Source: Anaerocolumna sp. (GTDB lineage: Bacteria > Bacillota > Clostridia > Lachnospirales > Lachnospiraceae). From it: a stretch of DNA of 64,000 nt. Below the pieces are notes generated by a model. That model saw only the letters and a list, made by a program, of their open reading frames with translations, had not been told where the DNA came from and made no database searches. Each line of letters begins with the position of its first letter. Position 1 is the stretch's first letter. This document shows positions 9,280-16,677 of this stretch, piece by piece. The position numbers and the translations under genes were made by a program. The DNA lies in NCBI GenBank assembly GCA_029256725.1, contig JAQSXJ010000012.1:1-64000 (forward strand), given 5' to 3'.

Positions 9280-9959
9280 CAGCAACCTCCTGATAGTAAA
9301 ATACCCTGTTATTATGTAAGATCAGCTTGATAACATTTGACTTACATATCAACTATAACTTTAGTGGCTTTCTTTTGCCTTTATTGAATAACGTTTATAT
9401 TTTTACTACATTCAATATATATTTATTGTATTACAATAAATATGATTATGCAATAGCAAGGTAGAAAGAATGAGGAAAGAATGAGTGAAAGAATGAGCAA
9501 AAATGAGCAAGAATAATGGGATAATAAAGAAAACATAAGGAAGAAAGGATTTGAATCTATCAGGAAATATTATTTTATAACAAAAAAATACATTGTATCT
9601 AACTTATAAACAGATATATTAATAACATTGTTTTAACTAAAAACAAAATAAATTTAGCACATATGAAATAATTTTAATGCAGGTTTAAAATGACAAAATA
9701 CAGCTAAGCAATAAACTACAATAAAGTATATTTGATTATTTCCTCTTCTTTCTATATAATACTAATATGTAATTAAAAGGAAAATCAAATATCTGAATCC
9801 TTACTTATATTGATAAAATAAGTACTCCGTAGTAATGAAAATTTCTATAAAAATAGGCAAAAATTATTAGTTAAATTCCTAATATATCATTTTATTACTA
9901 CTACATTAATAACGGAAACTCAAACAGTGCTATAATAGTTAATACAAAGGAGATTGGTC
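9280..9959. other. AT-rich intergenic region with a 25-base palindrome
   Basis: About 680 bases without a convincing gene. It lies between divergent genes and so must hold both promoters. It contains a perfect 12-base-arm palindrome at 9419-9443 and a purine-rich stretch at about 9464-9520 with repeated gaaagaatgag. A TATAAT at 9931-9936 probably serves the VOC gene, without a good -35. Confidence 0.6.
9419..9443. promoter_or_regulatory. Perfect palindrome, candidate operator
   Basis: Arms ATATTTATTGTA and TACAATAAATAT flank a central T. It lies 140 bases upstream of the radical-SAM start and 517 upstream of the VOC gene. The symmetry and size fit a dimeric repressor site; the regulator is unknown. 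Confidence 0.35.
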
Positions 9960-10307
9960 ATGCGTTTAGGAGAAGTTGGATTATTAACAAATGATGTTGT
10001 CAGACTTGCAGACTTTTATAAATTTCTGCTGGAAGTCCAGAATGGAAGCAGCGATGAAGTTCATCAAACTATTATTTCCGAAGAAACTATGCTTACAATT
10101 TATAACGATGGTACAATAAAGAACAATGATAACCAAAATATCTGTATTGCTTTTACTGTTGAGGATGTGGATAAGGAATACATGAGATTGCTGGAAATAG
10201 GTGCCGAGATTATTGATGAACCGGAAACCCGCCCTTGGGGTGCCAGAAATATGAGTTTTTTTGACCCAGACAGAAACAGGATTTACTTACGCAGCTTACC
10301 AAAATAA
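9960..10307 (+). CDS. VOC-superfamily (glyoxalase-like) protein
   Basis: 115 residues from the ATG at 9960, which has AAAGGAG seven bases upstream; a TTG at 9954 is in frame but overlaps that spacing. The single beta-alpha-beta-beta-beta VOC pair is visible: GEVGLLTNDVVRLADFYKFL at the N-terminus and AFTVEDVDKEYMRLLEIGA, then FFDPDRNRIYLRSLP at the end. Members include glyoxalase I, fosfomycin-resistance thiol transferases and extradiol dioxygenases; the metal ligands expected of fosfomycin enzymes are not clearly all present, so the substrate is not assigned. Monocistronic. Confidence 0.8.
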   Translation: MRLGEVGLLTNDVVRLADFYKFLLEVQNGSSDEVHQTIISEETMLTIYNDGTIKNNDNQNICIAFTVEDVDKEYMRLLEIGAEIIDEPETRPWGARNMSFFDPDRNRIYLRSLPK

Positions 10308-10354
10308 TATACTAATCTGAATATTGGGTCTGCCTGTACTTATAAATTTTCGCA

Positions 10355-10411
10355 GAATATCCCCTTTTCCTTCACTCTAAAATTACTGCAGTAAAGAAAA
10401 AGGGGATATTC
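10355..10411. terminator. Long inverted repeat between convergent genes
   Basis: Arms of 22 bases (10355-10376 and 10390-10411) pair with about two mismatches, built on GAATATCCCCTTTT and its complement. It lies between the VOC gene and the lipoprotein gene, which converge, so it probably stops transcription from both sides, though no clean T run follows the stem. Confidence 0.6.
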
Positions 10412-10447
10412 TAAATAGCATTTGAACATTACGTTATTCTAATGTAT

Positions 10448-11347
10448 TTATGGAATGTAGAAGGTATCAAGCATCGCCTGTAATCTGGCACCATACCCTT
10501 CCTCCGCTTCCAGATAGTATTGAGTTTCAATTAGAAAGATTTTATCTGCTTCACCAATCACATGATATTTACGTATCACTGAGTCCCATTTATATCCGGT
10601 CTGTACTGTTACTTCTGCATCCTTACTGGTTTTCTGTCCCTTCTCTTTGTTGGTTGATATGCTTACACTACCTTGTCCTTCACTGGTTAACCTTCTAAAA
10701 AGTTCTTTGGAATACGCATCTACGGTGGTATCTTCTAAACGGCTGATATTAACATAGATATACGGATATATTGTAGGATCTGAATTTTCTGCGAGAAAAC
10801 TGTCTGTGTTCTCTTGGCTTTCCCTTTTAAATCTTTCTGAATCATATACTATTTCGTACCCCTGATTACTTTTATAACGTTTCCCCTGGACCGTTTCTTC
10901 TGTACCTTCAATACTTACAGCCATAGCTTCATCGGTTTCTGAACTTTCCCTTGCTACTAATTGAGGTTCTGTTCTGACGGGTTCAGAGACTGAATTGCTA
11001 CCATCAGCTTCTTTTCTTTCCTCTGCACTTGCTTCAGCCGCTAGATTGCTGCGCTCTTCTTCTGCCATAGTTACTGCTTTAGCTTCGGCAGCCGCTATAC
11101 GCTCATCATCTGCCACCGAGGTTTCACCTTTCGTGTCCTTTACAACCGTTTCTTCATCAGCCTTTTTATTGTCATTATTAGCTGTTGCAGTATTATCCTC
11201 AGACTCTGCTAACGCAGAAGGATCTTCTAGATTTAACTGAGCAGAATCCTCAATAATAACTGGCTTTTTTTCTACTTCTGCCTTGTCGCAGGCAGACATG
11301 CTAATGGCAACTGCCAGAAATAATGTGGTGACTATAGCTTTCTTCAT
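10448..11347 (-). CDS. Putative lipoprotein, function unknown
   Basis: 299 residues from the ATG at 11347 (GGAGG seven bases upstream). The signal peptide ends in a lipobox with Cys20 (ISMSAC), so the protein should be lipid-anchored outside the membrane. Residues about 25-150 are a low-complexity Ala/Glu/Ser/Asp-rich linker; the C-terminal 140 residues (from about GKRYKSNQGYEIVYDSERF) form a compact alpha/beta domain resembling small secreted domains of unknown function. It lies downstream of a two-component system in the same direction (142-base gap), which suggests it is an output or an accessory sensor of that system. Confidence 0.75.
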   Translation of the reverse strand: MKKAIVTTLFLAVAISMSACDKAEVEKKPVIIEDSAQLNLEDPSALAESEDNTATANNDNKKADEETVVKDTKGETSVADDERIAAAEAKAVTMAEEERSNLAAEASAEERKEADGSNSVSEPVRTEPQLVARESSETDEAMAVSIEGTEETVQGKRYKSNQGYEIVYDSERFKRESQENTDSFLAENSDPTIYPYIYVNISRLEDTTVDAYSKELFRRLTSEGQGSVSISTNKEKGQKTSKDAEVTVQTGYKWDSVIRKYHVIGEADKIFLIETQYYLEAEEGYGARLQAMLDTFYIP

Positions 11348-11489
11348 ATTCTTTCCTCCAATCCTTAATAAATCTCCCAAATCTTATGTATGTACCTATT
11401 TCTTCATCCGTTTTGGGAACATTTATTATGCCTTTATTTTAGGCGACGGATTTATCAGAGTATCCACCAACTTGTAACAGAGTTGTAAA

Positions 11490-12911
11490 TTATTCTTGAT
11501 TTTCCCCTGCTGCAGCTACTGACTCTGCCTCCGGAAACTGCAAGATAACCTGCGTCCCTTTTAAAAACTCCGATTCTATAATCAGTTTTGCTTGGTGCAA
11601 GGACGCAATACGTTGAACCAGCGCAAGTCCCAATCCTGCGCCGCCGGTCTTTCTTGACCGGGATTTATCTACACGGACAAAAGGTTTTATTATCTCATTA
11701 ATTTTATCTTTTGGTATGCCACAACCATTATCCTCCACCTTAAAAGTCGGTACAGCACCTTCCATATAGGCTCTAAATATAACCATACCCCCGCTGCTTA
11801 TAGCCTGTTGACTATTATAGAGCAGGTTCGTCAGCAGCATTTCCAGAAGCGTTTTATCACCTTTCATCTTTTTTATCTGATTTTCCGTAATAAACTGAAT
11901 TCCCTGTTCTTTAAAAGACAAGAAAAGACTCTCCTTGACGCTGTTCACAAGTTCATCTACTGAAAATTCCTCTATTTCCATTGCATGTTCTCTGATAAAG
12001 GTTAAGTTCATCAGCTTGGTATACATCTCCCGCATCCGTCTGGCGTCTTTATTAATGCTTTGAGCGGCAAGATATCTTTGCTCTTCTGTTGCATTTGCAG
12101 TCAGCAGAAATTCTGAATACCCCTGGATAGAGGTTAAGGGTGTATTCATTTCATGGGATAGATCATCAATGAACTCCTGCCGCTCCCTTGCACGGTTTTC
12201 CAGCTCCCTGGTATGTTGTCCGACGTTTTCAATCATTTGATTAAAGGCTGCAGCAACCGGGGTAAATTCCTTATCTGTTTCTTCAAGCCGTATGCTGTAA
12301 TTACCCTCTGAAATAGCTGCTGCGCTTCTCTGAAGTTTTTTAAATGGCCTGGTTATGAAACGGGTATATAAATAGGAGAAAATTCCAAGCAGCAAAGACA
12401 GGATAACTGACAGGTATAGTGTCAGCCGAATGCTCTGATTCCTGGAATCATAGATTTCATTAATATTACGGCTATAAAGTAATACTGTATTGCTTTTTTC
12501 TGACAACAGATCGGACACCAGTATGTAATTCCCGTCTTCGCCTGTTAACACCTGCACCATCTTACTATCCGGTTTTACTGCCAGTAAAGCTTCATAATCA
12601 GAAGCTTCAAGGGTATTAAGCCGGTTATACAGATATTCATTCTTCTGATACAGAAGCAGCCCAATTCCCTTTTGCTCGTAATACTCTCCATATCTACTGA
12701 TCAGAGCCGTAATTGCTTCCTTTGAAGACACTGCGAAATCCACATTACTCTCTAAAGAGATCTTTATTAACTCCAATTCATTTAACGAGCGTTCCTGCTC
12801 CCTGCTTAGATTGCTTTCATGATTTTTTCTAATGACAAAGTAGGTACTGATAAATAAACTGGACAGAGAAAGTATGAGAATACTCAGGAAAATTTTCAGC
12901 CATAATTTCAT
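11490..12911 (-). CDS. Sensor histidine kinase with HAMP domain
   Basis: 473 residues. TM1 at about 7-27, an extracytoplasmic sensor region of about 130 residues, TM2 at about 162-184, HAMP at about 184-236, then HisKA with phosphoacceptor His253 (DLSHEMNTPLT) and HATPase motifs N (LLYNSQQ), G1 (VEDNGCGIP) and G2 (GGAGLGLAL). The start codon overlaps the stop of the response-regulator gene by four bases (ATGA type), so the two are translationally coupled. The signal is unknown. Confidence 0.92.
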   Translation of the reverse strand: MKLWLKIFLSILILSLSSLFISTYFVIRKNHESNLSREQERSLNELELIKISLESNVDFAVSSKEAITALISRYGEYYEQKGIGLLLYQKNEYLYNRLNTLEASDYEALLAVKPDSKMVQVLTGEDGNYILVSDLLSEKSNTVLLYSRNINEIYDSRNQSIRLTLYLSVILSLLLGIFSYLYTRFITRPFKKLQRSAAAISEGNYSIRLEETDKEFTPVAAAFNQMIENVGQHTRELENRARERQEFIDDLSHEMNTPLTSIQGYSEFLLTANATEEQRYLAAQSINKDARRMREMYTKLMNLTFIREHAMEIEEFSVDELVNSVKESLFLSFKEQGIQFITENQIKKMKGDKTLLEMLLTNLLYNSQQAISSGGMVIFRAYMEGAVPTFKVEDNGCGIPKDKINEIIKPFVRVDKSRSRKTGGAGLGLALVQRIASLHQAKLIIESEFLKGTQVILQFPEAESVAAAGENQE

Positions 12912-13570
12912 TCTTTGGGAACCTCCAGTCTGTAGCCCAGTTTGTAGACGGTTTTAATAACCTCCTCCCATTCAAGTTTCTTACGAAGTCTTTGAATGTG
13001 CATATCCACCGTCCTGGTCTCTCCAATATAATCATATCCCCAGGCAGCAGATAATAATTGTTCTCTGCTTAATGCAAGATTCCGGTTCCTGACCAAAGTC
13101 TCCAGTAAGGCATATTCCTGGGCAGTTAATTCAATAACCCTGTTATTTTTTAGTACCATATGTTCTCTTAATCTTATTTCAACGTCATTACAGTTAAATA
13201 CCTCTTTTTCTTTCAGGTTTCTGCGAAGTACTACATCAATTCGTGCCAGTAATTCAAGGGTTTCAAAAGGCTTTACAATATAGTCCTCAGCACCCAGATT
13301 TAAGCCTTTAACCCGGTCAGCCAGAGCACTCTTTGCCGTAAGAAAGATAACAGGAACCTTGGCCTCATGAAATGGACCAAGGAGGGCGAAGCCATCAACT
13401 CCCGGCAGCATTACATCCAGCAGGCATAAGTCAAAAACATTGCTGTTCAACGCTGTAACGGCTTCCTTCCCATCAGCGGCCCCAACCCATGAATGCCCTA
13501 CCATGGTTAGGTTCATTCCGATTAAATCTCTGATACTATCTTCATCTTCTACAACAAGAATATGCCCCAA
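12908..13570 (-). CDS. OmpR/PhoB-family response regulator
   Basis: 220 residues. Receiver domain about 1-115 with acidic pocket E8/D9 and phosphoacceptor Asp52 (DLCLLDVMLPG), Lys of FLTAK and IVKPF; winged-helix DNA-binding domain about 125-218 (RLRKKLEWE, TVYKLGYRLE). It is the first gene of an RR-HK-lipoprotein unit on the minus strand, with a promoter-like TTGTTA / TATAAT pair about 100 bases upstream. Confidence 0.93.
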   Translation of the reverse strand: MGHILVVEDEDSIRDLIGMNLTMVGHSWVGAADGKEAVTALNSNVFDLCLLDVMLPGVDGFALLGPFHEAKVPVIFLTAKSALADRVKGLNLGAEDYIVKPFETLELLARIDVVLRRNLKEKEVFNCNDVEIRLREHMVLKNNRVIELTAQEYALLETLVRNRNLALSREQLLSAAWGYDYIGETRTVDMHIQRLRKKLEWEEVIKTVYKLGYRLEVPKE

Positions 13571-13671
13571 AATCTCTCCTCCGTCCTCTAAGCCACTGAA
13601 ATGTGGCAGTAATAACTTTATTACTTGTTTCTATGTGAATTTTAAATAGTAGATTTCTTTCTGCGCAGTTC

Positions 13672-13701
13672 ATTATAGCATAATAAATTATATATTAACA
13701 A
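13672..13701 (-). promoter_or_regulatory. Predicted sigma-A promoter of the RR-HK-lipoprotein unit
   Basis: On the minus strand TTGTTA (plus 13696-13701) and TATAAT (plus 13672-13677) are separated by 18 bases, about 100 bases before the response-regulator start. Confidence 0.5.
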
Positions 13702-13945
13702 CCTGCTTACTTTATTTGTCATCCGTGTAACTTGTTTTATTGTCTGTTTAACTTCTTTATTCTCCACTCAATAACTCACTTTATTTTCCACCTGTGCAAT
13801 TTGCTTTATTATTCATCTATGTAACTTGATTTATTTTCCATCGTTTACTTTCTTTATTCTCCACGTGATAACTTGCTTTTTTTCTCTGAGTAACTTGCTT
13901 TATTTTCTCTCTGAGTAACTTGCTTTATTTTTCCTCCTAATAACC
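13697..13945. repeat. Degenerate tandem repeat array, about 24-base unit
   Basis: About nine to ten imperfect copies of a unit close to gtaacttgctttattttcc followed by four or five variable bases; the last two copies (GAGTAACTTGCTTTATTTT) are nearly identical. The array fills the divergent gap between the response regulator and the aminoacyl-tRNA editing gene. It encodes no ORF and has no CRISPR-like spacer uniformity. Confidence 0.75.
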
Positions 13946-14078
13946 TTATTTACATTTGCATTTTAACGTGTTAAACTTTCATAAGATAATCTTAACAACT
14001 CCTACAGCACTGTAAGATCTAGCTGTATACAAGCTGTCATAACACAATGCAGTATCTTACGAAAAATACGAGGTAATT

Positions 14079-14636
14079 ATGAGTGACTTTTATATTGATC
14101 CAGTTATGTATACTTCTAAACCTGCTTCTGCAGGACGGTTAGATAAAGAAATGCGGGTATATGACCTTCTAGAGAAGCTGGAGGTACCATTTGTTCGGTT
14201 AGACCATGATGTAACTCCAACTATTGAAGCCTGCAATGACATTGACCACCTTTTAAACATAGAAATCTGTAAGAATTTATTTCTTTGCAACGCACAGAAA
14301 AACAAATTTTATCTCTTAATGATGCCGGGTAACAAAAAATTCCGTACTTCAGAATTAGGAAAACAGATCAACAGCCCCAGATTGTCCTTTGCTCCGTCTG
14401 AATATATGGAAGAATATTTAGACATTACTCCAGGCTCAGTCAGTGTATTAGGTCTGATGAATGATAAAGCCAACCAGGTTCAGCTGTTAATCGATGAGGA
14501 TGTTTTAAAAGGAGAATATTTTGGCTGTCATCCCTGTATTAATACTACCAGCCTTAAGATTAAGACAAGGGATCTAACAGATAAGATCTTACCCCATATT
14601 AACCATTCCATGACTTTGGTTACACTTACAGATTAA
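14079..14636 (+). CDS. YbaK/ProX-type aminoacyl-tRNA deacylase (prolyl-tRNA editing domain)
   Basis: 185 residues; GAGG lies five bases before the ATG. The YbaK/EbsC fold is recognisable from KNLFLCNAQKNKFYLLMMPG near residues 67-87, TSELGKQ with the family's conserved lysine, and a C-terminal GEYFGCHPCINTTSLKI. Stand-alone members hydrolyse mischarged tRNAs such as Ala- or Cys-tRNA(Pro). The length fits the clostridial PrdX/ProX group (about 160-185). It is monocistronic, with an intrinsic terminator about 70 bases downstream. Confidence 0.85.
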   Translation: MSDFYIDPVMYTSKPASAGRLDKEMRVYDLLEKLEVPFVRLDHDVTPTIEACNDIDHLLNIEICKNLFLCNAQKNKFYLLMMPGNKKFRTSELGKQINSPRLSFAPSEYMEEYLDITPGSVSVLGLMNDKANQVQLLIDEDVLKGEYFGCHPCINTTSLKIKTRDLTDKILPHINHSMTLVTLTD

Positions 14637-14941
14637 GCATACAGGGTGATTACAATGACATACAATAAATAACTCTGAGGTTACTTAAATGAATGCAAGG
14701 ATGCTTCCTCTTCCCTTATGGGAAGGGGATTTTATTTGTATAACTGTGTACTTCTAAACTTGTCATATTGGCGGTACAACAGTGGTATAATAATGTAGAT
14801 AAGAAATGTTTTTATAGATTAATTTTAGTTTATAGAGAAGTAGTATCCTATAGATTAAATGAATAAGCCATATCAAGTCTTTTTTACATAATATAAAAAT
14901 TATAATTCAACTTATATACTGTTAAGAGAATGGGAGAATAT
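14637..14941. other. Intergenic region with terminator and probable promoter
   Basis: About 305 bases. Holds the terminator of the editing gene at 14707-14738 and a TATAATAATG stretch near 14785 that may be the promoter of the next gene. No ORF supported. Confidence 0.5.
14707..14738 (+). terminator. Rho-independent terminator
   Basis: CCTCTTCCC - TTAT - GGGAAGGGG stem of nine pairs (one U-G) followed by ATTTTATTT, downstream of the aminoacyl-tRNA editing gene. Confidence 0.85.
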
Positions 14942-15406
14942 ATGAAAATATTAGTTGATGCAGACGCCTGCCCTGTAAAGAATATAATTGTTAAAGTAGC
15001 AAAAAGTTATCAGCTTCCGGTATTGATGGTTATCGATACCAGTCATATACTGGAGTCCGATTACTGTGAAGTAATTCAGGTAAGCAAAGCTCCTGATGCA
15101 GTAGACATAGCCCTGATTAACCGTACAGTGGCGGGAGATATCGTTGTTACTCAGGATTACGGCGTAGCCTCCATGGCTTTGGGTAAAAAGGCGTATGCCA
15201 TCAACCAAAACGGCAAATATTACACGGAGGAAAATATTGATTTAATGATGTTTGAACGCCATCTTGCCAAAAAGCAAAGAAGAGCCGGCGGCCGCATCGG
15301 TACCATGAAAAAGCGCTCTAAAGAAGATGATCTCCATTTTGAAGCTGCTTTTTCCTGGCTGTGCAACCAGGCTCTTCCTCCTATGCCTGATGTATCTTTT
15401 CCTTAA
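14942..15406 (+). CDS. YaiI/YqxD (DUF188) family protein
   Basis: 154 residues from the ATG at 14942, with GGGAG five bases upstream; the upstream in-frame ATG at 14930 lies before that Shine-Dalgarno. The family signature is clear: MKILVDADACPV at the N-terminus, VTQDYGVA and AYAINQNGKYY in the middle, a conserved RRAGGRIG stretch. DUF188 has a PIN-like fold with conserved acidic residues; its cellular role is not established. Converges with the ECF gene, nine bases away. Confidence 0.92.
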   Translation: MKILVDADACPVKNIIVKVAKSYQLPVLMVIDTSHILESDYCEVIQVSKAPDAVDIALINRTVAGDIVVTQDYGVASMALGKKAYAINQNGKYYTEENIDLMMFERHLAKKQRRAGGRIGTMKKRSKEDDLHFEAAFSWLCNQALPPMPDVSFP

Positions 15407-15415
15407 TATAATGGC

Positions 15416-16033
15416 TTATGCTCTGCTTGTAGTTTTGTTAACTGACCCCAGTGCAGCAGCAATAGCTGTTCCAAGAATAAAGCAGGCAGCTGCCTCTACT
15501 AGACCATTGATTCCTACAAAGGCTACCGCGAACAGAATTACATTTCCGGTTCCAAGGGTATCAGCAATACCCTGAATAAAATCAGTACGGTAAAAGAAAG
15601 CCAGCAGAGTCGTCATAAATAATATGGTATTTAATAATGGTCCTGCCAGACTGGCAACAGGATAAGCAATTGTCTTTGTCTTACCTTTCTTTAACGCAGC
15701 AAATAACAGTCCTGAGAACCAGCCCATCAGGATACGGGGTATCACACATACAATAAAAGTTCCTACTGGGTTAATACTAAGCAGCGCTGCGCCAAAAGCA
15801 CTTAATCCGAAGCATTGCAGAAAACTTGTGATACCAAATACTCCACCAAGGAAGGCTCCTGCAGCAGGTCCAAGTACTATTGCTCCTACTGTTACAGGAA
15901 TAACAATCAGCGCAATCTCAAGTCCCAAGGTTTTAATATATCCGATAGGCGTAAAGGCCATCAGCAGTACAATTGCTGTCAGCAACGCCAACTGTGTCAG
16001 TTTAAAGGTATTTATTTTGTTTTTCTCTCTCAT
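15416..16033 (-). CDS. ECF transporter S component
   Basis: 205 residues with about six hydrophobic segments; AGGAGG lies seven bases before the ATG. The N-terminal LTQLALLTAIVLLMAFTPIGYI and the PRILMGWFSGLLF / GPLLNTILFM motifs are typical of energy-coupling-factor substrate-binding subunits, of the group often linked to pantothenate. S components bind a vitamin and dock on a shared EcfA/A'/T module, which is not encoded here. The vitamin is not certain; birA and coaX elsewhere in the window make pantothenate or biotin attractive but do not prove it. Confidence 0.85.
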   Translation of the reverse strand: MREKNKINTFKLTQLALLTAIVLLMAFTPIGYIKTLGLEIALIVIPVTVGAIVLGPAAGAFLGGVFGITSFLQCFGLSAFGAALLSINPVGTFIVCVIPRILMGWFSGLLFAALKKGKTKTIAYPVASLAGPLLNTILFMTTLLAFFYRTDFIQGIADTLGTGNVILFAVAFVGINGLVEAAACFILGTAIAAALGSVNKTTSRA

Positions 16034-16178
16034 AAATCATCCTCCTGATTCTAATGCTTATTATGTGTCTTTTCTAATTGAATTATGTTCCTGCAAATTT
16101 GCTGATTGTCCCAGTCCAGTGCATTTTAATTCATATATACGTTTAATATAAATTAAAAAACGCTGTCTGCCAGATTCC

Positions 16179-16436
16179 CTAATGGACTCTTATGGCATAA
16201 CAGCGCTCACTATATAGGTGCTGTCTATGCCAAGGCATAACAGCAGAAACTAAATTCCACAGCATTAAAATTCGTTTAGTTCCCGCCGTAATATTCCGGT
16301 CAAGACTGATAGGTTTTCTGATACAATCAGCATAGGCAGCTTCCAGTTCTGTTCTTATCATACCGCCCCTTCGTAAGGGTGCAATTGACATTCTCAGAAA
16401 GGAATGAACGGAAAAAGGTAATAGCCATTTCTCCAT
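16179..16436 (-). CDS. Small hypothetical protein
   Basis: 85 codons with a very strong ribosome-binding site (AAGGAGG, seven-base spacing) before the ATG at 16436. The protein is basic (RRGGMIRTELEAAYADCIRK, LWNLVSAVMPWHRQHLYSERCYAIRVH) and I do not recognise a family. The 3' part overlaps a repeated ggcataacagc element that can fold. The RBS is the main reason to keep it; codon use is not obviously like its neighbours. Confidence 0.4.
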   Translation of the reverse strand: MEKWLLPFSVHSFLRMSIAPLRRGGMIRTELEAAYADCIRKPISLDRNITAGTKRILMLWNLVSAVMPWHRQHLYSERCYAIRVH

Positions 16437-16583
16437 AATAAAACCTCCTTATGCTTTTGTCTTTTTTATTTTATTATTTTTTTAGATAAATAGCAAGAAA
16501 AAAATACTTAGTGTGGTAAACTCAGGGTAACGCAAGGCAAACGTACGATGACTGGCGGGATTGTTCTGGTGCATATTTCAGGG

Positions 16584-16632
16584 AAAAAAGGGATAGAAGA
16601 TCTACATTGCCATAAGCTGTATCTCCTATCCC
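16584..16632 (-). terminator. Rho-independent terminator of ade
   Basis: On the minus strand GGGATAGGAGAT pairs with ATCTTCTATCCC around a loop of about 22 bases, followed by CTTTTTTCC, about 45 bases past the adenine deaminase stop. Confidence 0.85.
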
Positions 16633-16677
16633 TTCCTCAAAGAGTAGATTATTGTTATGACTGCTTGATAATAGTGT

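Noticed and set aside
13697-13945. CRISPR array
   Set aside because: Repeat units are degenerate and adjoining, with no unique spacers of uniform length and no cas genes.
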